Shown: one piece after another, positions 42,317 through 54,259 of the stretch | Numbering within the stretch: the stretch's first letter is position 1 | Layout: every line of letters begins with the position of its first letter | Source of the DNA: Medicago truncatula | Lineage: Eukaryota; Streptophyta; Magnoliopsida; Fabales; Fabaceae | DNA length: 64,000 nt | Direction: 5' to 3' | Assembly: GCF_003473485.1 (NCBI RefSeq) | Contig: NC_053048.1 | Location: 32,918,755-32,982,754, forward strand | Notes under the pieces: generated by a model | What the model was told of the DNA's origin: nothing | Databases searched by the model: none | What the model saw: the letters and a program-made list of their open reading frames with translations, nothing else | Position numbers and translations under genes: made by a program

Positions 42317-44450
42317 AGGTCCTTCATAAATTTCCTCCTTATGGATTCCGTTTAAGAATGCCGATTGGACATCCAAATGAAAGATCTCTCAACCACATTG
42401 TGTTGATAGAGCTACAATCAACCGAATTGTTTCATGCCTAGCAATCGGTGCAAATGTATCATCATAATCAATTCCAGTCATTTGAGAATATCCTTTCACA
42501 GCAAGCCTTGCTTTGTGTTTGTGAATGGAACCATCAGGATTTAACTTGGTTCTATAAACCCATTTAACATCTATTACATTTTTATCATTGGGTCTTGAAG
42601 TGAGTTCCCAAGTACCATTTTTATTAATAGTTAGTAGCTCCTCCTTCATTTCATCTTTCCATTCTGTTAGCAATGAAACTTCTTCAAACTAGAAGGCTTA
42701 TTCACAACAAAATTGCAATTTTTCATAAACTTCAGCCAGAGATTTGCTCCTTAGAATTGGGGAATCAAATTCAGCTATCTGATTTTCATCTTCATTTGTT
42801 ATGTGCTCTTGTTTGTCAGGAGCAATTTCAGCAGATTTTGTACTAATTTAAACCTCATCATTTTCTCAATCCGAATATGCATTTTCATCAACATTAATAT
42901 CTCTGCTGATCACAATATGTTTGGTCTTCAAGTTGTACACTCTATAACCTTGGAGCTTGCTGCATAGCCCAAAAGAATCACCATTTCAGCATTGTCATCC
43001 ATTTTGGATCTTTTTGCTGCTACAACATGAACATAACATATTAATCCAAATATCTTCAAATGTTTGGTTGAAGGCTTCACACCTATCCATGCCTCAATTG
43101 CTGTTTTCTCTTGACAACCCTTGTTGGCAGCTTATTCAAGAGATGCACTGTTGTATAAACAGCTTCAGTCCAAAAAGTTTTTGGTAATTGCTTTTCAACA
43201 ATTAAACATCTTGTCATCTCTATAACTGTTCTATTATTTCTCTCGGAAACTCCATTTTGTTGAGGAGTGTAGCTCACTGTCAGCTGATGTACAATGCCCA
43301 TATCTTCACAAAACATATTAAATTCATTGGAAGTATACTCCTTCCCATTGTCAGATCTCAAGGTTTTGATTTTGAAGCCACTTTGAGATTCCATCATAGC
43401 TCTAAACTTTTTGAAGACATTCAAAGTTTGAGCTTTGTTTGCTAGAAAATACACACATGTCATCCTAGTCGGATCATCAATAAACAATAGAAAATACTTG
43501 TTATGGCTAAGTGAAGGCATATACTCATAGGACAACACAAGTTAGTATGAACAAACTCCAATTTTTCCTTTGCTCGTGTAACATTTGCTAACTGAAAAAA
43601 AAATTCTATGCATTTTCCCAAGTTGACATACATTACATAAATCATCAATACAATTAATGTCTGACATGTCTCTCACCATATCATGAGATTGCAGAAATTT
43701 TAATGCATTAAAAATGAAATGGCCATATCTTTTGTGCCATAGTGCCAAATCATCATGTTTTGAAATATGTGTTGTTTGATTCACTTGTATCAAACTTAAT
43801 GGAAATATATTTCTACACATTTCAACCTTCACAACTTCAGAATCAGTTGAATCTATTATGACACAACCATTATTTTAAAAGGAAATTGAATATCCTTTTG
43901 TCAATAACTGAGCAACACTTAGCAAATTTTGACTCAGATTTGCAATCAACAAACATGATGGATATATTTTGGACCTTTTCTAGTGAGAACAGAAACAACA
44001 CCTTTCCCTTTAGCTTGAACAATTTCTCCATTTCCAAGCTTCACTTTGGTTCGTACATTTTTGTCCAAAGAGGTGAGGAGAATTGGTTCTTTTGCCATGT
44101 GGATTGTGCACCCACTATCAACATACCATACATCTTTTGAAGAACTACATGTATGAGTGGCCATAAACAAGTGATTTTCATGGGCTTGTTCATCAATGAA
44201 GTTAACCGGATGTGCATGTTGTTGTTGAGATTGGTTTTGTTTTAATTGACAAAACTTCTCTCGATGACTCCATCAATTACAATGATTACATTTAATTTAG
44301 AGCTTTCCTTTGTAATCTGGGACTCCATCAAATACACCATGTTTGTAGTTCCTTTTCTTTTACAAGTTAGACAGGATGGAACTTGTCCTTTGTTACTTTT
44401 TGGAGTCACCATAGCCACAAGTCATTCCCAGCCCCTTTTTTGAATTGTCT
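42317..44450 (-). pseudogene. Ty1/copia pol fragment, antisense (protease, integrase, RT start)
   Basis: Reading the minus strand from 44450 down: a degenerate zinc knuckle (about 44230-44320), a protease with V-W-Y-V-D-S-G-C-T-I-H-M (44100 region), and a GAG-pre-integrase (L-W-H-K-R-Y-G-H near 43735). Next is an integrase core at 43083-43538 with D-D and P-Q-Q-N-G-V-S-E-R-N-N-R-T, then the start of reverse transcriptase at 42389-42673 (W-E-L-T, V-D/I-K-W-V-Y-R-T-K, Y-D-D-T-F-A-P). Frameshifts and stops separate the parts. The RT catalytic box, RNase H and both LTRs are missing. It forms the right border of unit A. Confidence 0.85.
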
Positions 44451-45000
44451 ACTCAAAAATCGGACGATTCTTCAGTTTTTCAAAATTAAATTCCCTCTCC
44501 TTCGTGAATTCATACTTCTTGATCAGATTGTATCTTTCCTCAGCCACTTCGGACACAAACCTCTGATATGGTGGTTGTTGAATGGGTGGTTGGTTTTGTG
44601 GTGGGATGGGTGGTTGTTGGGAAGAGGTGCATGTTGGTTCTTTCCCCCTCCTTCTTTTTGTGGGTGCTTTGTTGGCATTGGTTGTTTTGGGGGCCGTTTG
44701 TGGTTGATTTTGTGAAAGGGTATGAAGATTATTGAAAAAGTATAAGTTTTTGTGGATTTGATGAATGGGAAAAGTTTTGGTTTGGTAGGTTTAATGGAAA
44801 TTTGATGAAATCTGTGGTGTTAGGTGTGATAAAAGTGATGGGTTTTGATAGTTGGTAGAGATTTGAGATTGAGGATGTTAAGAAAGAGTGAAGATGAAGA
44901 GAAAATGGTGTTTTTCGATTTCTAGAGAAAAATGGGGAGAGTAACACTAAGTTTTGGACTTTCTGAAAGTGAATTTCGGTGGGAGTATATATAGACATGG
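44400..45000 (-). pseudogene. Fragment resembling a putative plant transposon protein, antisense
   Basis: The minus strand has a TATATATA motif near 44985-44992, then a Ser/Pro/Asn-rich frame from 44998. This is followed by a segment like R-F-V-S-E-V-A-E-E-R-Y-N-L-I-K-K and E-F-N-F-E-K-L-K-N-R-P near 44470-44560. It resembles the N-terminal part of the 'putative plant transposon protein' family (from memory). A stop follows. Confidence 0.35.
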
Positions 45001-45842
45001 ATGAAATCGGGCACCGATTCGGTTGGTTCGGCCATTGAAAGAGCTGTAACGGCTTTTTTTAAATTTACAATATCATTTGTTTTTTTTAATCTACTAAGAA
45101 TATATAAAAAAATTATTTTTTAAAAAATATATAAAAATCGAAACCTAACCAAATTTCATAATTATCATTCTTAAAATCCAATATATTATCGTGTAAATAC
45201 GGACAACTATCTTTCCGATTCCACACAACAAATTTAAATATTTACTTTTACTACTAATCTACTGCTACTGATACTAGAATAAGAAAATAAGGAAATCTTA
45301 CTCGAGTAATATTTAATAATTATCCTCGATTAAACTTATAATCTTCTTAATTTTATGGGTTCAATCGTCATTTTATAAAATAAAAATCAAATTTATTCAT
45401 TTAAATAAATTATTATATATATTTTTGTTTATCTTCCTAGCTAACTAATTCCTCTATCAGTCATTTTTCAGATTTTTCTCACTTCCAAGCCTGACTAATT
45501 CTCTATATCGTCATTTTGTATATTTATCACTTCCGAGCCTCTATATCGTCATTTTGTAAATTTACCACTTCCAAGCATAAGTAATTCATTTTGTTCTTAA
45601 AACCAGTTATTAAAAATAAATCAAAAGCAAGTTATTTTTTTGGATTTAGAGATGCCTTTTCAAATATAGCAGGAGGCGGTTAATGAAATACTACGTGAAA
45701 AGCAAGTTATGCAAAAGTCTTGTATAGGCTGGCGCTAGCTATGTATATAGAGCGGCACAAACAAGAAATTTGCAATTTTCTTGCAAGTGGTTTGATTGAT
45801 TTATTCTGAAATTTAAGCTGATTATAATGATCAAGTATATTG
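45001..45842. other. AT-rich spacer upstream of UGT5
   Basis: No gene was found. Short repeats of CACTTCC.AGCC and TATCGTCATTTTGTA lie at about 45480-45575. A possible TATA box (TATATAG, 45744-45750) lies about 185 bp before the UGT5 start. Homology to the UGT3 upstream region starts only at about 45843. Confidence 0.45.
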
Positions 45843-45930
45843 ATTTTCTTTATTTGTATATCTCAGAAACAAAGCTTCTCCACAAAGGAATAGATAAAAC
45901 TATACATCCTCCTCATATATTTCAAAAGCA

Positions 45931-47409
45931 ATGGAATCTCAACAACTGAATGTCACTTTTCTTCCATTTCCAACTCCTGGTCATATGATTTCAATGATTG
46001 ACACAGCAAGACTATTTGCCAAACATGGTGTTAATGTTACCATCATCACTACACATGCCAATGCTTCCACATTCCAAAAATCTGTAGACTGTGACTTCAA
46101 TTCAGGATACTCCATCAAAACTCATCTTATACAGTTCCCTTCAGCTCAGGTAGGTCTCCCTGATGGTATTGAAAACATCAAAGATGGAACTACCAGAGAA
46201 ATTCTTGGGAAAATTTCTCATGGAATAATGATGCTTCAAGATCAAATTGAAATTCTGTTTCAAGATCTTCAACCAGATTGTATAATAACGGATATGACTT
46301 ATCCTTGGACAGTTGAATCAGCTGCAAAACTAAACATTCCAAGGATTTACTTTTACAGCTCAAGCTACTTCTCCAATTGTGCAAGCTATTTTGTTAGAAA
46401 GTATAGACCTCATGATAATTTAGTTTCTGATACACAGAAATTTACTGTTCCTTGTTTGCCTCATACAATTGAGATGACACCTTTGCAGCTAGCTGATTGG
46501 ATTAGGGTTAAGACTTCAGCAACAGGTGCTTTTGGTGCAATGTTTGAATCAGAGAAAAGAAGCTTTGGAACACTATACAATAGTTTTCATGAACTAGAAA
46601 GTGATTATGAGAAACTTGGTAAAACTACAATAGGGATCAAATCTTGGAGTATAGGACCGGTTTCAGCATGGATTAACAAAGACGATGATAAAGGATACAC
46701 AGAAAAGAACATTGGAAAAGATCAAGAATTGGTAAATTGGCTTAATTCTAAGGAAAACGAGTCTGTGTTGTATGTAAGTTTTGGAAGCCTTACTAGGCTT
46801 TCTCATGAACAGATTGCTGAAATAGCTCATGGTCTTGAAAATTCTGGTCATAATTTCATTTGGGTTGTTAGAGAAAAGGATAAAGATGATGGTGAAGAAG
46901 GTTTTCTGATAGATTTTGAGAAAAGGATGAAAGAAAGCAAAAAGGGCTATATCATATGGAATTGGGCCCCACAGCTTCTGATATTGGATCACCCTGCAAC
47001 AGGAGGAATTGTGACTCACTGTGGTTGGAACTCAATTCTTGAAAGCTTGAATTCTGGTTTGCCAATGATAACATGGCCAATATTTGCTGAACAATTTTAC
47101 AATGAGAAGCTGCTTGTTGATGTTTTGAAGATTGGAGTCGCGGTTGGATCAAAAGTGAACCAGTTTTGGCTTAGCATTGGTGAAGAGGTAGTGGTGAGAA
47201 GGGAGGAGATAGTGAAGGCTGTTGAGATATTGATGGGAAGTGGTCAAGAGGGAAAAGTGATGAGGATGAGAGCAAAGAAGCTTGGTGATGCTGCAAAGAA
47301 GACTATAGAGGAAGGTGGAGATTCTTACAACAACTTGATTCAATTGATTGATGAGCTAAAATCATTGAAGATTGCTAGAGAACTTGAAAAAACCAGATTA
47401 GATAATTGA
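45931..47409 (+). CDS. UGT5: UGT73-type UDP-glycosyltransferase, UGT3 paralogue in unit B
   Basis: The gene is an intact intronless 492-residue GT1 enzyme. His18 (P-T-P-G-H-M) and Asp121 (I-T-D-M-T-Y-P-W) are the catalytic pair. The PSPG motif matches UGT3 residue for residue and ends in Gln388. From about residue 97 to 435 it equals UGT3. The first 95 residues differ: I-S-M replaces I-P-M after the catalytic His, and S-V-D-C-D-F and I-E-N-I-K-D-G-T-T-R-E appear. DNA near 46125-46175 matches UGT1 almost exactly. The C-terminal part also differs (S-G-Q-E-G-K-V-M against N-G-Q-V-S-K-E-M). This mosaic suggests conversion. The leader is homologous to UGT3, but the distal promoter is not, so expression may differ. 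Confidence 0.95.
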   Translation: MESQQLNVTFLPFPTPGHMISMIDTARLFAKHGVNVTIITTHANASTFQKSVDCDFNSGYSIKTHLIQFPSAQVGLPDGIENIKDGTTREILGKISHGIMMLQDQIEILFQDLQPDCIITDMTYPWTVESAAKLNIPRIYFYSSSYFSNCASYFVRKYRPHDNLVSDTQKFTVPCLPHTIEMTPLQLADWIRVKTSATGAFGAMFESEKRSFGTLYNSFHELESDYEKLGKTTIGIKSWSIGPVSAWINKDDDKGYTEKNIGKDQELVNWLNSKENESVLYVSFGSLTRLSHEQIAEIAHGLENSGHNFIWVVREKDKDDGEEGFLIDFEKRMKESKKGYIIWNWAPQLLILDHPATGGIVTHCGWNSILESLNSGLPMITWPIFAEQFYNEKLLVDVLKIGVAVGSKVNQFWLSIGEEVVVRREEIVKAVEILMGSGQEGKVMRMRAKKLGDAAKKTIEEGGDSYNNLIQLIDELKSLKIARELEKTRLDN

Positions 47410-49363
47410 ATTTGAGGATGAGTTGATGACATTAATTTAATATTATTGCTCTAGGAGTTGCAGCTGGTGTGATTTTATAAAAGTTTTTTGGTTTTGCAAC
47501 ATTTATTTTATAGTTACTAATATAAAGATTTCTCTAACATTTTTTAATAAGTGTTACATTAGTTTGGTAGCATTTATATCACAACACATTTCTATTCCAC
47601 TAAAACAAAACCGTTTCAACTCTCTCTCACTCTCTCTCTCTCTCGGGTACCAACTAACCAAGAGAAGCAAACGTTCAAAAATTGCCGCAAGCTAAATATG
47701 CGATTCCGATCACTTTTTGATTGTTACAGGTAGTATTATAAAATGAAACTAAAACTCTTTAGTAACACCGGCTTTACCTAATAATTGTTCAAGTGTTACT
47801 AAATTTAATTAGTATCATTTTTCTTGATTTAGTTACAATTTTCAAGTGTTATTAAATGTCATTATTGTAGTAGTGGTTGAATAACATGCAAGTATTTTGA
47901 AGCTAATAATTCTCATGTAGGGATCTGATATTCATATAGCCATTTATTATTACTTCTGTGATGTGTCAGTGGTTGATCTTTGATTTCAGTTTTTCTATTT
48001 ACTTCAAATAATTTGTATATTTAACGGGGGAAAAACTATACTCACTACCTAACTTCGGGATGAATAATTTTCCCAAGAACATTTGTATTAGTAATGATCT
48101 GTGTAGTGTAGGGAGTTATAGTTGAGCCCGTGGTTTTGAATTGTGGTTGAGATTACGCTGCAAACCTTTTTATTGCAGGAAAATGTGGTCGAAATTGTAG
48201 TTGCGATGTCATTGCAGAGAACTCAAAATCCTTTACATTTCGGCCTCAAAATTTAAAACCATAGTGGAGCTTTAGTCAGCCAACTCTTCAAGAAAATGGG
48301 GGAACCAAAATGACAGTTCCATCACAATCCCACCCTTAGACACTGCAGTCTGCGTTGGATCAATACATTCCTTTTCAAGTAAGAAGAAAGAAACATTACT
48401 CCAATTTACAGGATTTAGTACATGAAGGGAAATATTCACAATATTATTTAATCAGATGAAACAGAAATATTATTTAATCAGAGCAAAGAGGCACTTCAGA
48501 CAATATCCTCTTCCGAAGAGGCACTTCTCATATGTAGATTATGGACTAGAAAATCAAAGCAAACCAAAAGAGATGATCAACAAAGTCTCAACCAAGTAAA
48601 AAATGTTAAAGACATAGATCACTTGACTGGAATTTTTTAGACTAATTTCACCTTTTAATTTAAATTTGATATCTTTTACTGCTCTTTCATGATTTAGACA
48701 TGTGTTTCTTTTCACTGAAATTTTACTACTCATTTTTGCTTCACCTAATATTATTGTCTAACTTATATCTAATCTAACGATACTTAAACAAGTCATCTGC
48801 AACCCCGTGCCTCCCGCGGGTCTCATTCTAGTTTTTTTTTTTTTTTTTTATTAATTAAAGTGCCAATAATATCCATTTTACAACCGTTTCCACTGGAATT
48901 GGAGGTTATAAGGCTATGCTCTTATGACTTAGCTGGCCCCTCAAGCGTCTTCTAGCCGTCCTTGGAATTGTCTCCACTTCTTGTTCTTTTCTTTTTTGTG
49001 TTGATATATTAGAACAATAAGATTAGTTTATTAAGGTTTGAGTAGCATATTCTATGTTGAAATACTAAAACTAAACATATGTCTATGTCTGATTCAGGCA
49101 TAGACATACTACTATGTTTAACTGTTTCAACTTAGGATATGCCAACCAGCAAATACAAAAGGAAAAGAACAAGTAGAGGAAACAAATGACCTAAAGACTT
49201 ATTCCAATGATCTTATAATGCAAATAAAAGACAAAACAGAATCATCTATACTTGTTCACGATGCATGAGAAAGATGCGTTAGAAAGATTAAAAGGTAGAG
49301 CCTCAAATTGTGTTTGGTAAGAAAAGTTGAGTAATATTTCTCTTCTCAACTTGTTTTATAAAC
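47410..49363. other. Unit B spacer, homologous to 27777-29832
   Basis: No gene was found. It carries the same CT-run, Helitron-like end and T-run as unit A. It lacks the 20-nt insertion of unit A and has an extra ~60-bp AT-rich stretch at about 48400-48480. Confidence 0.6.
48804..48831 (+). mobile_element. Helitron-like 3' terminus (unit B)
   Basis: Same hairpin, spacer and CTAG end as at 29186-29213, with one base change in the loop. Confidence 0.5.
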
Positions 49364-50846
49364 ATAGAAACTCAACCCCAACAACTCAATGTTACTTTTC
49401 TACCACATGTAACTCCTGGTCATATGAACCCTATGATTGACACAGCAAGGCTATTTGCAAAGCATGGTGTTGATGTTACCATCATCACTACACAAGCAAA
49501 TGCCTTGTTATTCAAGAAACCCATCGACAACGACTTGTTTTCTGGATATTCCATCAAAGCTTGTGTGATTCAATTCCCTGCAGCCCAAGTTGGTCTTCCA
49601 GATGGTGTTGAAAACATCAAAGATGCCACTTCCCGTGAAATGCTTGGTAAAATCATGCTTGGAATTGCGAAGATCCAAGATCAAATTGAGATTTTGTTCC
49701 ATGATCTCCAACAAGATTGTATAGTCTCAGATATGTTATTTCCTTGGACAGTGCAATCAGCTGCAAAACGCGGCATTCCTAGGCTTTACTATTACAGCTC
49801 AAGCTACTTCTCAAGTTGTGCAGCTCAAGCTACTTCTCAAGTTGTGCAGCTCACTTTATCAAGAAGCAAAAGCCTCATGAGAATTTAGTTTCTGATTCTC
49901 AAAAATTCTCAATTCCTGGTCTTCCACATAACATTGAGATTACTTCTCTACAATTACAAGAATATGTGAGGGAATGGAGTGAATTCTCAGATTATTTTGA
50001 TGCTGTATATGAATCAGAGGGAAAAAGTTATGGAACTTTATGCAATAGCTTTCACGAACTTGAAGGTGATTATGAGAATCTTTACAAGAGCACAATGGGG
50101 ATCAAAGCATGGAGTGTAGGACCAGTTTCAGCATGGCTTAAAAAGGAGCAGAATGAAGACGTTATTGTAGAGTCGGAATTGCTTAACTGGCTTAATTCAA
50201 AGCCGAATGATTCTGTGTTGTATGTAAGTTTTGGAAGCTTGACAAGACTCTCTCATTCCCAGATTGTAGAAATAGCTCATGGTCTTGAAAATTCAGGTCA
50301 TAATTTCATTTGGGTTGTTAGGAAAAAAGATGGAGAAGGAGACGAAGACGGGTTTCTTGATGATTTTAAGCAAAGGATGAAAGAAAACAAAAAGGGATAT
50401 ATCATATGGAATTGGGCACCACAACTTCTCATATTAGGTCACCCTGCAACAGCAGGGGTAGTGACTCATTGTGGTTGGAACTCAATTCTTGAAAGCTTGA
50501 GTGTTAGTTTGCCAATTATTACATGGCCAATGTTTGCGGAGCAGTTTTACAATGAGAAGCTTCTTGTTTTTGTTTTGAAGATAGTAGTTTCGGTTGGATC
50601 AAAAGTGAACACATTTTGGTCGAATGAGGGTGAGGTTGCAGTGATTTGAAGGGAAGAGATTGCAAAGGCTGTTGAGATTTTGATGGGAAGTGAAGAAGAG
50701 AGCATAGCAATGAGGAGCAGGGTAAAAAAATTGGTTATGCTGCAAAGAAGAGTATAGATGAGAATGGAATCTCTTACAACAACTTGATGCAATTAATAGA
50801 TGACCTAAAATCATTGAAGACATCAAGAAGGCTTGACAAACAGTAA
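49364..50846 (+). pseudogene. UGT pseudogene 3: unit B copy of UGT4
   Basis: It aligns to UGT4 end to end and carries at least four lesions. The start codon is ATA (49364-49366) instead of ATG. A 26-bp tandem duplication (49796-49821 repeated at 49822-49847, the S-S-S-Y-F-S-S-C region) shifts the frame. An AGA codon became TGA at 50647-50649. A base is missing in the A-run near 50725-50732. Two open pieces remain (49424-49888 and 49816-50649), the second with a complete PSPG-like motif (W-A-P-Q, H-C-G-W-N-S, terminal Gln). G-G-I to A-G-V and V-G-L to V-S-L changes in that motif suggest relaxed constraint. A truncated protein is conceivable but would lack the N-terminal acceptor half. Confidence 0.93.
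49796..49847 (+). repeat. 26-bp perfect tandem duplication in UGT pseudogene 3
   Basis: Two adjacent identical 26-bp copies start AGCTCAAGC and end AGTTGTGC. UGT4 has one copy. Confidence 0.95.
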
Positions 50847-52010
50847 TGGTGTTTCACTATGTAGAGCAATTTTGAAAGGAACTACTATCAATTAGAGTTC
50901 AATTCAGTTATGAAACTTTACAATTCGGTTGTGCTCAGGCAAGTGTTAGTTAGAAGTCTCACAAAATTATTTATAATTTTCTTATATGGTATAATAGCTT
51001 AATTTCTATTTTTGTAATGGATTTTACGCTAATAAAAAATTAATTTCTACGTGTTTCTTCATAATTTCAGAATTTTGTAATGGATTTGTTTCTTCAATAA
51101 ACCAACTTAGCCAGAAATGAATTTTTTTTTTAACCCGTTTGGTTTGGCTTGTGACCATAGAGCGAGCATGCTCCTCTCATGGTCTTAAACTTGATCCCCT
51201 GTAAAATTTTTGGTGGGCTAGTTGATATGGGTCCCACAAGTGGGCAGTGAGAATTGACCATTCTAATTTATCAGCCTTGGGCCGGATACCGAGTTTTTTT
51301 TTTAAAAAATGTTTATTGTTTTTATAAGAGAGAAGAGTATGAAAAACAAAATGATACAATAAATTTTCTCTTTACCGTTTGCCACAGCCGTAACAATGTT
51401 TTGTCTGTTCATTCCTGTTTTGTTTTTTCACTGAATTAAAATGGAGAAAAAAACTAACAGTTCCTATACCTTTACGTCCAGCTGTTTTTCGCAGTAACAA
51501 TTCCGTTTTGAAAATCTTGGTTCCCCTCATGACCCAAATCCTCATGCAATCGTAATCCGATCTATATGCATTTTAAATTTTAAATTCTATTGTCAAACCA
51601 CGAAATGTGATTTTTTGTTTTAATTCAGAATCTACTGTCTTTATTTTTTTACAGAGAAAATGTACTATTTGATATAATATATCCTACGACAAATAGTCAA
51701 GAGCAGTTGGATGAGATTATAAAAGATCTCTTCCAAGTCAATGACACCAGTTCAGCCAAAATATCCTAGCACAAATGACTGTGATCTACTTTAACAGATG
51801 TTAAACGGTGTTATCTAGAGGGGAGGTATCTGTTAGATGGAAAGTTAAATAAGCGAGGTTAGTGTTTGATTAAAAAAGAGAGGGGTGGAAAGTAAACCCT
51901 AGAAAAATTGCCAACAAATTTTCACATCAAATCACAGAATAAAAGCATTTCTGTATCTCGGCCGCCTGTGTTAGGGTTTGTGCTCCATTTTTAACTAAAT
52001 CATTACTCTG
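50847..52010. other. Unit B spacer before F-box 2, with empty insertion sites
   Basis: It aligns to unit A on both sides of the nested block (empty site about 51036) and of the hAT MITE (empty site 51475-51482). It contains the SINE-like element at 51134-51302 and the F-box promoter (from about 51900). Confidence 0.7.
51134..51302 (+). mobile_element. SINE-like element (unit B copy)
   Basis: Orthologous to 38140-38302. It has a B-box-like CTTGATCCCC, GGTGGGCTAGTTGATATGGG and a T-run end after GATACCGAG. Confidence 0.5.
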
Positions 52011-53279
52011 ATGGATATTCGTCCGATTAAGAAGCAACCTCAATCCACCGCACCATTGTTGCCGACATCCATACCCGACGAACTCGTGGCAGAAATTCTG
52101 TCAAGACTTGATGTGAAAACTATAGTGCGATTCAAAAGCGTGAGCAAATCCTGGAACACTCTCATCTCCGATCCAGCTTTTGTCGACAAGCATCTACAGA
52201 AGTCATCACAAAAACAAAATCTAATAGTAATATGGAATGATAACGATGGTTATAATGTCTCACGCATCCCCTTGCATCGTTTAATCGGAAATCCATCCAT
52301 CGGCATTCACAGCCACAACAATAGCCATTATTTGGAAAGGGGTTGCTATATCGCTGGTTCTTGCAACGGATTGATCTGCTTGTTTTCCAAATATTTCTAT
52401 ATCACAGAAAATGTTGGATCTCGACATGTTGGGCATGAGAACTACTCCATCTATTTCTGGAACCCTTCCACCGGAAAAAAATCTGAAAAATTAGGGTCGT
52501 TTAGTTATAGCACTCCTCTAGACCGTCTTCGTCCTTTCCACACTTTGTCAAACTCTTTTCAGTTTGGATTTGGTTATGATGATTCAATGAAAACTTACAA
52601 GGTTGTGGCCTTTCATGCTAAAGAGAACAAACCAGCTCCGGTGACAAGTGAGGTCAAAGTTTTTAGTTTGGGTGGTAACTGTTGGAGAAATATTCAAAGT
52701 TTTCCGGTCATTCCTCTTAATGGATTGAATCATAGACATACTTGTCTTAACAATGGTATGCATTTGAGTGGCACTGTTAATTGGTTGGCTGGTCTGAATG
52801 ATTTCTATTCTATTCATGAATACCGGTATATTACTAATGTTGAGGATTTTGTGATTATTTCGCTTGATCTTTCAACGGAGACATACAAGCAGTTGTTGCT
52901 GCCTCAAGGCTTTGATGAGATTTCAGCTGTTTGGCCAGTTCTTATGGTTTTGATGGATTGTCTTAGTTTTTCTTATGATACAAAAGACAATGGTTTTGTT
53001 TTATGGCAGATGAAAGAGTATGGAGTTCAAGAGTCTTGGTCTCAATTATTTAAGATTAGTTACCAGAATGTTCAAGACTGTTGCATTAAGGATTATTATC
53101 AAACGGTATGCCTTTATAAAAATGGTGATATGGTAATATTTGCAAAACCACAGTGCTCCAACCAAGCAGTGATTTATAATGTGAGAAATAAAAGAGTAGC
53201 GAGAATTCTAGTTCAAGACTGCATTGATTGGTCCTTTCATGCAAGTGTTTATGTCGAAAGCTTGGTTGCATTTCGTTGA
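52011..53279 (+). CDS. F-box protein 2 with FBA domain
   Basis: The gene is an intact intronless 422-residue paralogue of F-box 1 in unit B. The F-box is at about residues 17-62, followed by the same FBA-like motifs (G-S-C-N-G-L-I-C-L-F, F-W-N-P-S-T-G-K, F-G-F-G-Y-D-D). Differences from F-box 1 are few up to residue ~290. They increase after residue ~350 (K-D-Y-Y-Q-T, Q-C-S-N-Q-A-V-I-Y-N-V), where it instead shares K-D-Y-Y-Q-T-V-C-L-Y with the pseudogene at 59402. The C-terminal half of such proteins usually binds the substrate, so the two intact copies could differ in target. The SCF adaptor role is inferred from the family. Confidence 0.92.
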   Translation: MDIRPIKKQPQSTAPLLPTSIPDELVAEILSRLDVKTIVRFKSVSKSWNTLISDPAFVDKHLQKSSQKQNLIVIWNDNDGYNVSRIPLHRLIGNPSIGIHSHNNSHYLERGCYIAGSCNGLICLFSKYFYITENVGSRHVGHENYSIYFWNPSTGKKSEKLGSFSYSTPLDRLRPFHTLSNSFQFGFGYDDSMKTYKVVAFHAKENKPAPVTSEVKVFSLGGNCWRNIQSFPVIPLNGLNHRHTCLNNGMHLSGTVNWLAGLNDFYSIHEYRYITNVEDFVIISLDLSTETYKQLLLPQGFDEISAVWPVLMVLMDCLSFSYDTKDNGFVLWQMKEYGVQESWSQLFKISYQNVQDCCIKDYYQTVCLYKNGDMVIFAKPQCSNQAVIYNVRNKRVARILVQDCIDWSFHASVYVESLVAFR

Positions 53280-54259
53280 AAGTAAGTTTCTCGCTGACAG
53301 TTAACTTATTTAAATTTTTGTTAATTCATTGTGTTAATATCCTTATCATTTTTTACTTATAGCTAGAACATGATTCTACTGAAATGAAATTAATTCTCTG
53401 AGAAATATTCTCATAGAAAAGTTGAAAGATAAATGAAATATTACTTGATTTGGAAGTATATTACATTATTTAAAATTGAGGTTAATGAGAAACAAACATG
53501 TATGAAGATAATTTGTTAGATTTATCATTTTTACATTCTAGTCTTAAAGCATATGCTCTGGTTTTGCTTACTAGTACACTAAATGTTGCCTTTGGTGGGA
53601 GGCCTAAATATTAAAATTTCAATTTGCATTGAGTAGAGTACTGTTGTAATTTTTCATTTAGGAGTTGAATTTAATAGTAGTTTTCATTCATCGGGAAAAT
53701 AGCTTCTTATACTTCAACTTCAAAATCCTACATATAATATAATTTTGTAAGCAGTACAAGATTGATGTCATGATAATATATACAAGATTAAAGTATGTAC
53801 AAGAGAATCTATCTATATGCCTTGACTGTTCGGACTTCTAAGCATTGACCAACTTTGATAGATCGTCTTTACATTTTATTTTTGTGTTCTGGTTTTTCAA
53901 TTCTAGTCTAATGAGTAGTTTTTTAATGTTAGATCAGCAACCCCAAAACTATCAAAATAGGGGATAAAAGTGAAATTGGAAATGGAGAGATAGTTGGAGA
54001 TACAAAGGAAGATAAGAACCATTAGATATCACAGGACGACGATCAATTAAGCGACTTTTTCATGGAGACGATGGATGAGACAATCAATTTGTTTTATGAT
54101 GACTTGGATTTGAATTATTTTGATATTCATATATAAGATATCGACTTATGTATCAGTTTATGCAAATGCTTGCTCACCTGTTTAACTTAAAAAATGCATA
54201 TGATTTCATGTTTTAGAAGTTTCAACTTTGATAATGCTCTTCAGTTTACCTTCAACATA
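53280..54259. other. F-box 2 3' flank
   Basis: It is collinear with 41029-41985. No gene was recognised. Confidence 0.6.
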
